Origin: Panulirus ornatus
Lineage: Eukaryota; Arthropoda; Malacostraca; Decapoda; Palinuridae
Assembly (NCBI RefSeq): GCF_036320965.1
Contig: NC_092238.1
Coordinates: 17,556,194-17,620,193, forward strand
DNA length: 64,000 nucleotides
Direction of reading: 5' to 3'
The translations under genes were made by a program, and so were the position numbers. Shown here one piece after another: positions 29,954-43,065 of this stretch; position 1 is the stretch's first letter, and every line of letters starts with the position of its first letter. The notes beneath the pieces are model-generated. The model did no database searches and was not told the origin of the DNA. It was given only the letters and a program-made list of their open reading frames with translations.

Positions 29954-32900
29954 GATGAGGGCCCGTAGTTCAAGCTGTCATGAAGGCGATGAGGGCCCGT
30001 AGTTCACGCTGTCATGAAGGCGATGAGGGCCCGTAGTTCACGCTGTCATGAAGGCGATGAGGGCCCGTAGTTCACGCTGTCATGAAGGTGATGAGGGCCC
30101 GTAGTTCACGCTGTCATGAAGGTGATGAGGGCCCGTAGTTCACGCTGTCATGAAGGCGATGAGGGCCCGTAGTTCACGCTGTCATGAAGGTGATGAGGGC
30201 CCGTAGTTCACGCTGTCATGAAGGTGATGAGGGCCTGTATTCCGAGCCTTGATAAAGATGATGAGGGCCTGTATTCCGAGCCTTGATAAAGATGATGAGG
30301 GCCTGTATTCCGGGTCCTGTTGAAGGCCCGTAGATCGAGCCTTGATAACGTTGATGAGAACCAGTAACAAGGCTTGCGGTGATGGTGTTGAGGGCCCGTG
30401 GCCTCAGCTGTGATGAGAGTGTAAGGGCCCGTTGACCGGGCTGCGATGAAAGTGCTGAGGGCCGAATTCCGGGAATTTTTGAAGTTTTTGAGGACTCGTA
30501 GACGTGTTTAAGGTGACGGTATTGGGGGCCCATGACCAGAGCTGTGGTGAAGGGGTTGACGCCCCGTAACTGCGGTCAAAGTAACGGACCTGATGGCCCG
30601 TAACCTGGGTTGTGATGACGGTGATGAGGGACCCGTGGCTCGGGCCGTGGCTACAATATTGAGGTCCGTAGCCACAGTTGTGGTAACGTTGTTGAGGGCC
30701 CGAAGTCCGGGTTGTGGTACCGGTACTGAGGGTCCGTGCCACAAACTGTGATAACGAAGTTGTGATGACCGGGTTGTGAGCCCAAAGCTCGGGCTATGTT
30801 GACGGTGTTTAGAGGCCATAACCTGGGCTATGATGAAGGAGTTGAAGGACCCTAGCCTGGATTGTGGCGACTGGGTTAAGGGCCCGTAGGCAGGGCTGTG
30901 GAATGATGTTGAGGGTCCGTAACCTGGGCTGTGGTGACGGTGTTGAGGACCCCTAACCCAGACTGTAATGATGGAGGTGAGAGCCTTTAGCTAGGGCTGT
31001 GGTTAAAGTGTTCAGAAAACGAAGCTAGGGTTGTGGTGACGGTGTTGAGAGTCCGTAACTCACGCTGTGGTGACGGGGTCTAGGGCCCGTAGCCCAGGCT
31101 GTCACAATGATGTAGAAGACCCGTAATCAGGGCTGGAAGGGTTGAGGGTCTGTGGTTCGGGTTGTAGTGAGGGAGTTGGGAGCTCAAAGTCAGAGCTTTG
31201 ATTGTGGAGATGAGGGCCTGTGGTCCGGCCTATGGTGACGGTCACGGTTCCGTGGCCCTGGCTGTGGTGACGGAGCTGAAGGTCCTCCTCAGCCAGGGAT
31301 AAGGCGACAGTTGTTTAGAGCCGTAGCTAAATTCGTGGTGACGGGGTTGAGGAACCGTGGCCCGGGTTGTGGTGATGGGGTTCAGGACCTCTAACCAGGG
31401 CTATGGTGACGGTGTTGAGGGCCTGTAACCCGGGCTGTAGTGAAGGTGTTGAGGAATCGTAACCCAGGCTGAGGTATCGGTGTTGAGGGCCTGTAGCCCG
31501 GGCTGTAGTGGCGGGGATGAGAGCTCGTAGCCCGGGCTCTATGATGATGGTATCATGGGCCTATAGTAAGGGCAGTAATGATGAGGTTGAGAGCCTATAG
31601 TCCTGTCTTTGTTTGGGGTCCGTGACAGGGTAAGGGTCCGTTGTCTGGGATGAGCTTACGGTGTTGAGGGCCTGTAGCCAGGCTGTGGTGACAGCGAAGA
31701 GGGCCAGTAAACGGGGCCGTGGGGCTGGTGTTGAGGGTTTGTAGTCTGGGCTGAGGGATGGTGTCGGGGATCCGTGCAGCTGTGTGGAGACGGAGCTGAG
31801 GGCCAGTGAGGACTACTCGACGGGGATGAGGGCCCGTAGCCAGGGTAGTGCCGGGGCTGAGCCCGTAAGAAATGGTATAGTGACAGGATTGAAAGCCCCC
31901 ACACTGTGGACAGTGATGAGGGCCATGGCCAGGTCAGTGGCGACAGTTTTGAGGGCCCGTAGCCAGAGCTGTGATGACGGTCCTTAGGGCCCATAACCCG
32001 AGTTGTAGTGACGGTGTTGAGGGCCCATGATCTAGGTTGAAATGACGGAGTTGAGGGAGTTGAGGCCCATAACTGAGCTATGGTGATGGGGTTAAAAGCC
32101 AGTAGCCAAGCCTGTGTGGACGAGGTTGAGAGCCCGACACCAGGGCTGTGGATATGGTGTTTAGGACCACTAGGCTGGGCTGTGGTTACAGGGTTGAAGG
32201 CTCATAATCTAGGCTGGGGTTGGTGTCGAGGGCCTGTAACCAGCTCTGTGGTGACGGTCATGAGGACCCAGTGCCAGGGCTGAGGTGAAGGTGTCCAGAG
32301 CCCGTGGTCCGGGCTGTTGTGACACCGTGGTAAGGGCTGTTGTGACACCGTGGTAAGGGCTGTGGTTATTGTGTTGTATTCAGGGTGAGGGTCTGTTGTC
32401 CGGGATGTAGTTAGGATCTTGAGGGAATGAAGTTAGGCTGTGGGAACTGTGATGAGGGCCAGTATCCAGGACTGTGGTAAAAGTGTTGAGGGCCCGTGGT
32501 CCAGGTTATGGTGACGGTGTTGAGGGCCTCCAGGTTGTGGTGACGAGGTCGAAAGCCTGTAGCCAAGGTTGTAGTGAAGGGGTTGAGGGTCCGTGGTCTG
32601 GGCTTTGGTGACGGAGTTGACGGGCGTAGCACGGATTGTGGTGATAGGGTTGAGGGCCCGTAACCAAATCACGAGTTGAGGGCCCGTAGTCCTGGCTGTG
32701 TTGACGGTGTTGAGGACCCGTAACCGCGGCAGTGGCGGCGGGAGCGCGAGCCAGGCGCCAGGATTGTGGAGACAGTGTTGAGGACCCGTTGCTAGGCTGA
32801 AGTGACAATGTTAATCCCTTGAAGCCAAAGCTGTGGTTATAGGGTTAGGGGCCTGTATCCCAGCCTGTGTTGGTGTTGTTAGGACCCGTAGCCAAGGCTG

Positions 32901-35900
32901 TGGTGACAGGGTTGTGGGCTCTTATCCCAGGCTGTGGTAACGGAGTTAAGAGCCCGTAGCTCGAGTTATGGTAACGGGGTTGAAGGTCCATAGGTTGGAT
33001 TGTGTTGACGGTGTTGATGGTCAGTACCCAGGGCTGTGTTGACGGTATTGATGGTCAGTACCCAGGGCTGTGTTGACGGTATTGATGGTCAGTACCCAGG
33101 GCTGTGTTGACGGTATTGATGGTCAGTACCCAGGGCTGTGTTGACGGTATTGATGGTCAGTACCCAGGGCTGTGTTGACGGTATTGATGGTCAGTACCCA
33201 GGGCTGTGTTGACGGTGTTGATGGTCAGTAGCCAGGGCTGTGTTGACGGTGTTGATGGTCCGTAGCCAGGGCTGTGTTGACGGTGTTGATGGTCCGTGCC
33301 CAGGGCTGTGTTGACGGTGTTGATGGTCCGTGGCCAGGGCTGTGTTGACGGTGTTGATGGTCAGTACCCAGGGCTGTGTTGACGGTATTGATGGTCAGTA
33401 CCTAGGGCTGTGTTGACGGTATTGATGGTCAGTACCTAGGGCTGTGTTGACGGTGTTGATGGTCCGTGACCAGGGCTGTGTTGATGGTGTTGATGGTCCG
33501 TGGCCAGGGCTGTGTTGACGGTGTTGATGGTCAGTAGCCAGGGCTGTGTTGACGGTGTTGATGGTCAGTACCCAGGGCTGTGTTGACGGTGTTGATGGTC
33601 AGTAGCCAGGGCTGTGTTGACGGTGTTGATGGTCCGTAGCCAGGGCTGTGTTGACGGTGTTGATGGTCCGTGCCCAGGGCTGTGTTGACGGTGTTGATGG
33701 TCCGTGGCCAGGGCTGTGTTGACGGTGTTGATGGTCCGTACCCAGGGCTGTGTTGATGGTGTTGATGGTCCGTAGCCAGGGCTGTGTTGACGGTGTTGAT
33801 GGTCCGTAGCCAGGGCTGTGTTGACGGTAGTGAGAGCCTATAAACAAGGCCGCGGTGAAGGTGCTGAGGGCCCACAACGCGAGCTGTGGTGACGGTGTTT
33901 AGGGCCCGTAGCCTGTGTTTAGGGTGGCTGTGTTTAGGGCCTGCAACCTACACTATCGTGGCAGGGTTGAGGGCCCATAGCCTGGTGTTAAGGACCCATA
34001 GCCAGAGATGTGATGATAGGTTTAAGGGCCTTGTAGCCCCGGGATGTGGTTACGGTGTCGAGGGCCCGTAGCAGGGCTGTGATGGCGGGGTTGAAGGCCA
34101 GAAGGTAGAACTGTGGTTATGGGGTTCAACGCTCGTAACCCGGGCTGTATTAAGGGTTTGAGGGCCCGTAGCCTAGGCTGATGTAATGGTAATGAGAACC
34201 CGCAGCCAGGGCTGCGGTACTGGTGCCGAGGGTTCGGGGCAAGGGTTGTGATGACGGAGTTTAGACCTCATAGCTCGGGCTGTGGTAAGGGTTATCAAGG
34301 CTCGTAGCCAGAGGTGTGGTGACGGGATTGAGAGGTTGAAGCCCAGGATATGGTTACGGTATTGTCAGGCTGTGGTGACAATGGTGAGGCATGTTGCAAG
34401 GGCTGTAGGGACGGTGTTGAGAACCAATAGCCAAGCTGTAGTGACGGTAATGAGGGCCGGTGATCCGGGCTGTGGTGACGGGGTTGGTGGTCCGTTACCA
34501 GGTTATAGTGATGGGGTTGAGGCTCCGTATCCCAGGGTGTGGTGACAAGGTTAAGGGCTCGACTTTCTTGCTGCAGTACCGGGGTTGTAGGCCCCTAACC
34601 AGGGGTGTGGTTATGGGTTGTCGTCCTGTAGCTCGGACTGTGGTCTAGGTTGAAGATCCATAGGCCGGGTTGTTTTGACGATGGTGAGTGCCCGTAGCCC
34701 GGGCTGTGGTGAGGGTAGTCAGTGCCCGTAGCCCGGGTTGTGGTGAGGGTAGTCAGTGCCCGTAGCCCGGGTTGTGGTGAGGGTAGTCAGTGCCCGTAGC
34801 CCGGGCTGTGGTGAGGGTAGTCAGTGCCCGTAGCCCGGGCTGTGGTGAGGGTAGTCAGTACCAGTAGCCTGGGTTTTGATGGTGTTGAGCACCCGTACTC
34901 GGTTGTAGTGAAGGAGTTTAGGGATCATTGTAATGGCTGTGATGAAGGAATTAAGAGCCTTGTAGCCATTACGGTGTTTAGGGCCCTTAGCCCGAGCCCT
35001 GTTGTCGAGGCTGGGGCCAGTACCCGGGGCTGTGGTTGAGGGGTTGAAGGCCCGTTGTCTAGGTTTCGATGATGGTAGGTTGGGCTGAGGTGACTAAAAC
35101 GAGGGCTCGTAACCTGGACCGTGGTGACCGTGTTAAGAGCTCTGAGTAATTGCTCTGATGATGGGGGTTAAGGAGCTTGTAACCAGAGCTGTGGTGACGG
35201 TGTTAGGGGCCTGTTATCAGAATTGTGGTGACGGTGTTAGAGCCTTGTAGCCAGAGTTGTGGTGACGGTGTTAGTGCCTTGTAGCCAGAACTGAGGTGAC
35301 GGTCTTAGGGACTTGTAGCCAGAGTTGTGGTGACGGTGTTAGGGGCTTGTAGCCAGAGATGAGGCGACGGTGTTAGGTTTCTGTAACCAGAGCTGTGGTG
35401 AAGGTGTTGGGGTCTGTAACTAGAGTTGTGGTGACGGTGTTTGGGGCCTGTAGCCAGAGCTGTGTTGGCGATGTTAGGGGCCTTTAGCCAGAGCTGAGGT
35501 GACGGTGTTAGGTGTCTGTAACCAGAGCTGTGGTAAAGGTGTTGGGGTCTATAACTAGAGCTGTGGTGGCGGTGTTTGGGGCCTGTAGCCAGAGCTGTGT
35601 TGGCGATGTTGGGGGCCTGTAGCCAGAGCTGTGGTGACGTTGTTTGGGGTCTGTTACCAGAGCTGTTGTTACGGATAATATAGGGTTGTGGTTTAGGTGA
35701 TGAGGGCCAGGTATCCAGGGCTGTGGTGAAGATATTGAGGGACCGTAGCCCGGGCTGTGGTTACGGAGATGAGGACACGTGGCGCTGGCTGTGGTTAAGG
35801 GGTTGAAGGCCCTTATCCCGGGCTGTGATAATAGTGTTAAGGGCCCGTAGCTTGGACTGAAATATTAGTAGTGAAAGCCCGTAGACAGGGCTGTGGTGAG

Positions 35901-37680
35901 GGCATTGAGGGCCCGCATCTTAGGCTGTGTTGACAGTTTTAATGGCCCATAGTAAGGGCTGTGACAAAGGGGTTAAGAGTCCGTAGTCCTGGCTGTGGTT
36001 ACGGTGTTCAGGACCTGTAGCCAAGGCTGTGGTGATGGGGTTCAGGGCCCGTAGTCCAGGATGTTGTTACAATGATGACAACCCGTAGTCAAGCTGTGGT
36101 GACAATAGTGAGGGCCCGTAACCAGAAGGACAGTGTTAGAGGCCTGTAACCAGGGATGTGATGACGACGTTGAGGGCCCATATCCAGGACTGTGGTGAGC
36201 GTATTGAGGGTCCGTAGTCCTTGCTGTGATTACGGGGTTGAGGGCCCGTAACCCGCATTGTGATGATGGGGTTGAGGGTCTAGCAGTGTTAGGGCCCGTA
36301 GCCAAGGCTGTGGTGACGGGGTTAAGGGCCCTGAACCAGTGTTGTGGTGAAGTATTCAGGGCCCGCAACCAGGGATATGGTTACAGTGTTAAAGGTCAGT
36401 AGCCCGGGCTGTGGCAACAGTGGCGAGAGCCAGTAGCCTGGCTGTGGTGACGGAGTTGAAGGCTTGTAGCCGAGATTGTAGTGAGGAGGTTGAGGGCCTG
36501 TAGCCCCGGGCGTTGTGACGAAATTAGGGAGAGGTCGCTCGTGCTGTGGTGACGGGGTTGAAGGCTCGTAGCCAGGGCTGAGGTTATGGGATGGTGGTTA
36601 TGGGGATGAAGTTCGGTAGCCAGGGCTGTGTTGACGGTGTTGAGGGTCCGTAACCAGAGCTGTGGCGACGTTACTGAGAGCCGGTAGCCCGAGCTGTGGT
36701 GAAAGTGTTAAGGGTCCGTAGTAATGATCGTGATGACGGGGATAAGAACCTTTTAACCCGAGCTATGGTTACAACGTTGAGGGTACGTAGCCAGAGCTCT
36801 GGTGACGCGATTGAGAACAAGTAGTCGGGGCTGTGGTGGCGGTGTTCAGGTCCCATAACTAGGATTGTGATGACAGTGTTAAGGGCTCGTACCCAGGGTC
36901 GTGTTACTGGGATTCAGGGCCCGTAACCCTGGCTGTGGTGACGGTGTTGAGGGCCTGTAACACGGACTGTGGTGACGGTGTTGAGGACCGGAAACCTGGA
37001 CTGCGGTAACGGTTCTGAGAACCCGTAACTCGGGCTGCGGTGTTCAAGGCCCTTATCCCGGGCTGTGGTGACGGTGTTGAGGTACCTTAGTTGAGGCTTT
37101 GTTGACGGTGTTCAGGGCCCAGAAAGCGAGCTGTGGTGATGGGGTTGAGGGCAGGTAGTTAATGTTAAGGGGGTTTAAATCCCGTAGCCCGAGCTGTGGT
37201 AACAATGGTAAGGGAGCATTGTTCGAATTGCGTTAACGGTGTTGAGGGCCCGTAACCAGGGCTGTGGTGACAAGGTTAAGGGCCAGTAGTGATGGGGTTG
37301 AGAACCCCTAACCCGGACTATAGTGATGGTGTTAAGAACCCGTAATCATGACTGTAGTGATGGGGTTGAGAGCCTGTAATCTAGACTGCAGTGATGGGCT
37401 GAGAACCCATAAGAAAGACTGTAGTGATGTGGTTGAGAATTTGTAACCTGGTCCTTGGTGACAGGGGTTGAGGGGCAATAGCTGGGGCTGTGGTGAAGGG
37501 CTTGAGGCCCCGTAGCCCGGGTCGTCGTATTTTGGGCTGTAGTGACGCGTTTGACAGATAGTAGCCTGGGCTGTGGTTTGTGGTTGAAGGTCTGTAGCCA
37601 GGGCTTTACTGACGACGGCCTGTAGCCAGGAACGTGTGATAGAGTTGAGGTCCGTAGCCTGTGTTGTGATAGTGAGGAGA
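29954..37680. repeat. 34-bp satellite, 7.7 kb, strongly diverged
   Basis: About 225 units of a 34-bp repeat whose landmarks are TTGAGGGCCCGTAGCC, GGGCTGTGGTGACGGTG and variants. Consecutive GATGAGG starts at 29954 and 29988 confirm the period. Most units are heavily mutated, but four blocks are nearly uniform: 29954-30240, about 33005-33830, about 34680-34860 and about 35180-35680. This patchwork indicates repeated local homogenisation. Since 34 is not a multiple of 3, reading frames change each unit; the short Pro/Ser/Thr/His-rich frames are not genes. Confidence 0.95.
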
Positions 37681-37798
37681 GGGGAGCCCTGACCTGGGTC
37701 TATCTAACATCAGTGTTGGCCCGGGAGCAACTTATGATGCAGGAAATAACTTACTGTATCCCACAGTGGTGGGTACCATCAAGCTACATGATCATGCC

Positions 37799-37803
<5 letters not shown>
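37681..37803. other. Low-copy sequence upstream of (GA)n
   Basis: Ordinary sequence between the satellite and the GA tract. It may belong to the upstream region of the candidate first exon. Confidence 0.35.

Positions 37804-37872
<69 letters not shown>
37804..37872. repeat. (GA)n microsatellite
   Basis: Pure GA tract of about 69 bp. GA repeats upstream of arthropod genes can bind GAGA-type factors. Here it lies about 60 bp upstream of an initiator-like motif. Confidence 0.95.
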
Positions 37873-37875
<3 letters not shown>

Positions 37876-38112
37876 GGCGGACGGACGAACAAACACGAGT
37901 ACGGAGGTCGGCAGGTTCGCCTAACTCTCAGTTTCGCTAGTTGGGCAGTTGCGGCTGACTCAGGCCAAGAGCAGCACGTGTGTGTGTGTCGCGCGGTCAG
38001 AACCGTCCCAACCTTCTCTCTCGCGGGATTTATCGAACTGGATCTACCTGTGTATGTCTACAGGAGGACGAGGCCGTGATCTTTGTCACAAGCTGGAGTT
38101 CTCTCGGGCAAG
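37873..38112 (+). promoter_or_regulatory. Candidate promoter and first exon with splice donor
   Basis: CpG-rich sequence (GGCGGGCGGACGGACGAAC) follows the GA tract. CTCAGTTTC at 37927-37935 fits an arthropod initiator (TCAGT with A at 37930). A consensus donor AAG|GTAAGT occurs at 38110-38118. If the exon runs from about 37930 to 38112 it is about 180 bp, and it contains no long ATG frame of known type, so it would be mostly 5'UTR. This is the only place in the window where promoter-like and splice-like signals coincide. Confidence 0.35.
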
Positions 38113-38877
38113 GTAAGTCACCACCATACTGTGTACAAACTCACAGCAACATGCTGGGCATCCGTGCCGTTCATCATGTGCGGTTAGGTCCAGTCCAGAC
38201 GGGCATTTCCCAGTTGTTGGCTTGTATCTGGTGCCTCTTGTGCTTGTTGTCTGGTTAGAAAGGTGGTAAGTAAAGGTTCATAACACTGGTGCTGTTTACC
38301 TTTGCGAGGAAGTCTGAGTGCTACTAAGAGTTAACAGTGTTGAGTGTATGGCTTCCCAGAGTGAAGTATAATGTGTGGAGTGCCATACAGTAGGCCACAT
38401 GGGGCAACACCAACTCGTGCAGGGGCCAGACATCACAGCAGCCATCATGAGAGCTGAAAGTGTTCTGCCTCTCGCTCAGCCCACTTCAAGGTTTACGAAA
38501 CGCAAAATTAATTCTGAATTAGTTGACGTCCTGGAACAACTGACACTTTGAAAACCAAGTTTATATCATACTGAATATTACTAAACGCATAACCTTTTTA
38601 TTAGACATCTGGATATTGCGAAGAAGCGGTTAAACGAAACGAGGACAGTGGCCTCTGTCTATAACAACCCTCAACACCATCACCTATTAATTGTAAAGCC
38701 ACATTCTCCTTCTAAGACATATCTCAAGATAACTGCAGCAAATGGAACGTTAAGAATAAGATGATTTGAATGAGACTTAGTGGTTGTGGTGGGAAGGGTT
38801 GTAGTAACGGGGTCGTGGCTGCCTTACCTGTCAGCATGGTACCCCTATGGCGGGTGGAGCTCAGCTGGCTGCTGACG
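38113..38877. other. Low-copy region after candidate donor
   Basis: About 760 bp of mixed composition. One further donor-like GGTGGTAAGTAAAG lies near 38264-38277. No recognisable coding segment. It could be the start of an intron. Confidence 0.35.
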
Positions 38878-41568
38878 CTCACTGCAGAACTCTCACCACT
38901 TACTGCCTCACTCACTGCAGAACTCTCACCAATTACTGCCTCACTCACTGCAGGACTCTCACCACTTACTGCCTCACTCACTGCAGGACTCACACCACTT
39001 ACTGCCTCACTCACTGCAGGATTCACACCACTTACTGCCTCACTCACTGCAGAACTCTCGACACTTACTGCCTCACTCACTGCAGGACTCTCACCACTTA
39101 CTGCCTCACTCACTGCAGAACTCTCACCACTTACTGCCTCACTCACTGCAGGACTCTCACCACTTACTGCCTCACTCACTGCAGGACTCTCACCACTTAC
39201 TGCCTCACTCACTACAGAACTCACACCACTTACTGCCTCACTCACTTCAGGACTCACACCACTTACTGCCTCACTCACTGCAGGACTCTCACCACTTACT
39301 GCCTCACTGACTACAGAACTCACACCACTTACTGCCTCACTCACTGCAGGACTCACACCACTTACTGCCTCACTCACTGCAGGACTCTCACCACTTACTG
39401 CCTCACTGACTACAGAACTCACACCACTTACTGCCTCACTCACTGCAGGACTCACACCACTTACTGCCTCATTCACTGCAAGACTCACACCACTTACTGC
39501 CTCACTCACTGCAGGACTCACACCACTTACTGCCTCACTCACTGCAGGACTCTCACCACTTACTGCCTCACTGACTACAGAACTCACACCACTTACTGCC
39601 TCACTCACTGCAGGACTCACACCACTTACTGCCTCACTCACTGCAGAACTCTCACCACTTACTGCCTCACTCACTGCAGGACTCTCACCACTTACTGTCT
39701 CACTCACTGCAGAACTCTCACCACTCACTGCCTCACTCACTGCAGGACTCTCACCACTTACTACCTCACTCACTGCAGAACTCACACCGCTTACTGCCTC
39801 ACTCACTGCAAGACTCACACCACTTACTGCCTCACTCACTGCAGGACTCTAACCACTTACTGCCTCACTCACTGCAGGACTCTCACCACTTACTGCCTCA
39901 CTCACTAGAGAACTCTCACCACTTACTGCCTCATTCACTGAAGGGTTCTCACCACTTACTGCCTCACTCCTGCAGGGCTCTCACCACTTACTGCCTCACT
40001 CACTGCAGGACTCTCACCACTTACTGCCTCACTCACTGCAAGACTCTCACCACTTACTGCCTCACTCACTGCAGGACTCTCAGCACTTACTGCCTCACTC
40101 ACTGCAGGACTCTCACCACTTACTGCCTCATTCACTGCAGAACTCACACCACTTACTGCCTCACCCACTGCGGGACTCGCACCACTTACTGCCTCACTCA
40201 CTGCAGGACTCTCACCACTTACTGCCTCACTCACTGCAGGACTCTCACCACTTACTACCTCACTCACTGCAGGACTCTCACCACTTACTGCCTCACCCAC
40301 TGCAGGGCTCTCACCACTCACTGCCTCACTCACTGCAGGACTCTCACCACTTACTACCTCACTCACTGCAAGACTCTCACCACTTACTGCCTCACTCACT
40401 GTAGGACTCACTACTTACTGCCTCACTCACTGCAGGACTCTCACCAATTACTGCCTCACTCACTGCAGGACTCTCACCACTTACTGCCTCACTCACTGCA
40501 GGACTCTCACCACTTACTGCCTCACTCACTGCAGAACTCTCACCACTTACTGCCTCACTCACTGCAAGAATCTAACCACTTACTGCCTCACTTACTGCAG
40601 GACTCTCACCACTTACTTCCTCACTCACTGTAGGACTCACTACTTACTGCCTCACTCACTGCAGGACTCTCACCAATTACTGCCTCACTCACTGCAGGAC
40701 TCTCACCACTTACTGCCTCACTCACTGCAGGACTCTCACCACTTACTGCCTCACTCACTGCAGGACTCTCACCACTTACTGCCTCACTCACTGCAGGACT
40801 CACACCACGTACTGCCTCACTCACTGCAGGACTCTCACCACTTACTGCCTCACTCACTGCAGGACTCTCACCACTTACTGCCTCACTCACAGGAGGACTC
40901 TCACCACTTACTGTCTTACTCAATGCATGACTCACCACTTACTGCCTCATTTACTGCAGGACTCTCACCACTTACTGCCTCACTCACTGCAGGACTCTAA
41001 CCACTTACTGCCTCACTCACTGCAGGACTCTCACCACTTACTGCCTCACTCACTGCAGGACTCACACCACTTACTACCTCACTCACTGCAGGACTCTCAC
41101 CACTTACTGCCTTACTCACTGCAGGACTCTTGCCACTTACTGCCTCACTCACTGCAGGACTCTCACCACTTATTGCCTTACTCACTGCAGGACTCTTGCC
41201 ACTTACTGCCTCACTCACAGGAGGACTCTCACCACTTACTGCCTCACTCAGTGCATGACTCACCACTTACTGCCTCATTTACTGCAGGACTCTCACCACT
41301 AACTGCCTCACTCACTGCAGGACTCTAACCACTTACTGCCTCACTCACTGCAGGACTCTCACCACTTACTGCCTCACTCACTGCAGGACTCACACCACTT
41401 ACTGCCTCACTCACTGCAGGACTCTAACCACTTACTGCCTCACTCACTGCAGGACTCTCACCACTTACTACCTCACTCACTGCAGGACTCTAACCACTTA
41501 CTGCCTCACTCACTGCAGGACTCTTGCCACTTACTGCCTCACTCACTGCAGGACTCTTGCCACTTACT
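38878..41568. repeat. 33-bp minisatellite with PstI-type core
   Basis: About 81 units of 33 bp: ACTGCCTCACTCACTGCAGG followed by ACTCTCACCACTT. Eleven codons per unit leave three frames open at once over about 1 kb: SEAVSGESPAV on the minus strand (371 codons, 38724-39839), LTASLTAGLSP (360 codons) and CLTHCRTLTTY (353 codons) on plus. The unit simply lacks stop triplets in these frames. Elsewhere in the array, the same frames are cut by indels and by TAA (ACTCTAACC). I regard none as a demonstrated gene. Confidence 0.95.
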
Positions 41569-42026
41569 GGTTCTCGATGATCAAGTGCCCTGATTTCTCT
41601 TATCGGCCTCGTGAAGACTCACATGCACAGACACAGGCCATTCGTGTAAACAAACACCATGAGATAGATAGTCACTGGTGGTGCTGACGGTGTTACAGAG
41701 GACGATGGTGAGAGAGGCCGTATAATTCTACATGGTTAACATTCTTGAGATGCTGGTCTGGGCTCCTTGCTCCTGGTGGGGTGGGGTGCAAGGAAGGCGG
41801 TGTAATAGCTGTGGTGCAGGAATGCCAGCCTCTGGTATACGAAGCTTCCTCGTACCATCAGCAGGCTTCCCTCTCCACGAACCTTGGTTAAATGGGCTTC
41901 CATTATCGTTGGAAAGCAGTCTCCCTGCTAGCATCAGGGGTTTCCTTCTTCAGGAATGGTTCTCAATAGGCTTCCAGCAGCGCAAGATTTCATGGCCAAC
42001 TCTTGGGCTAATGTGACCTGGATCAG
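41569..42026. other. Low-copy region
   Basis: About 460 bp between two arrays. A 94-codon plus-strand frame (41732-42016) starts MVNILEMLVWAP and shows no known domain. Weakly repeated GGCTTCC/GCTTCC motifs suggest an older decayed repeat. Confidence 0.4.
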
Positions 42027-42945
42027 TTCAGGTGAAGCTTGGTAATCATGATGCCAGTTGTTCAGGTGAAGTCTGGTAATCATGATGCCAGTTGTTCAGG
42101 TGAAGCCTGGTAATCATGATGCCAGTTGTTCAGGTGAAGCCTGGTAATCATGATGCCAGTTGTTCAGGTGAAGCCTGGTAATCATGATGCCAGTTGTTCA
42201 GGTGAAGCCTGGTAATCATGATGCCAGTTGTTCAGGTGAAGCCTGGTAATCATGATGCCAGTTGTTCAGGTGAAGCCTGGTAATCATGATGCCAGTTGTT
42301 CAGGTGAAGTCTGGTAATCATGATGCCAGTTGTTCAGGTGAAGCCTGGTAATCATGATGCCAGTTGTTCAGGTGAAGTCTGGTAATCATGATGCCAGTTG
42401 TTCAGGTGAAGCCTGGTAATCATGATGCCAGTTGTTCAGGTGAAGTCTGGTAATCATGATGCCAGTTGTTCAGGTGAAGCTTGGTAATCATGATGCCAGT
42501 TGTTCAGGTGAAGCTTGGTAATCATGATGCCAGTTGTTCAGGTGAAGTCTGGTAATCATGATGCCAGTTGTTCAGGTGAAGCCTGGTAATCATGATGCCA
42601 GTTGTTCAGGTGAAGCTTGGTAATCATGATGCCAGTTGTTCAGGTGAAGTCTGGTAATCATGATGCCAGTTGTTCAGGTGAAGCCTGGTAATCATGATGC
42701 CAGTTGTTCAGGTGAAGCCTGGTAATCATGATGCCAGTTGTTCAGGTGAAGCCTGGTAATCATGATGCCAGTTGTTCAGGTGAAGCCTGGTAATCATGAT
42801 GCCAGTTGTTCAGGTGAAGCCTGGTAATCATGATGCCAGTTGTTCAGGTGAAGCCTGGTAATCATGATGCCAGTTGTTCAGGTGAAGCCTGGTAATCATG
42901 ATGCCAGTTGTTCAGGTGAAGCCTGGTAATCATGATGCCAGTTTT
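42027..42945. repeat. 34-bp minisatellite, nearly uniform
   Basis: About 27 head-to-tail units of 34 bp (TTCAGGTGAAGCCTGGTAAT then CATGATGCCAGTTG). Variation is almost limited to GCC, GCT or GTC at one site. The unit contains the 8-bp palindrome ATCATGAT. It has the same period as the 29.95-37.7 kb satellite but an unrelated sequence. Confidence 0.97.
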
Positions 42946-43065
42946 CCATGGTGTTATTTTTACCAAGTTTTTGATGAATTATCTTTTCTTTTTCATCTGA
43001 AATCTTGGATGCGATTATCATCCTGTAACACATTTGGTTTTGTTCTCTGTAGATTATTTTATGAT
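42946..43065. other. Low-copy spacer
   Basis: About 120 bp of AT-rich sequence between the 34-bp and 42-bp arrays. No feature recognised. Confidence 0.4.
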
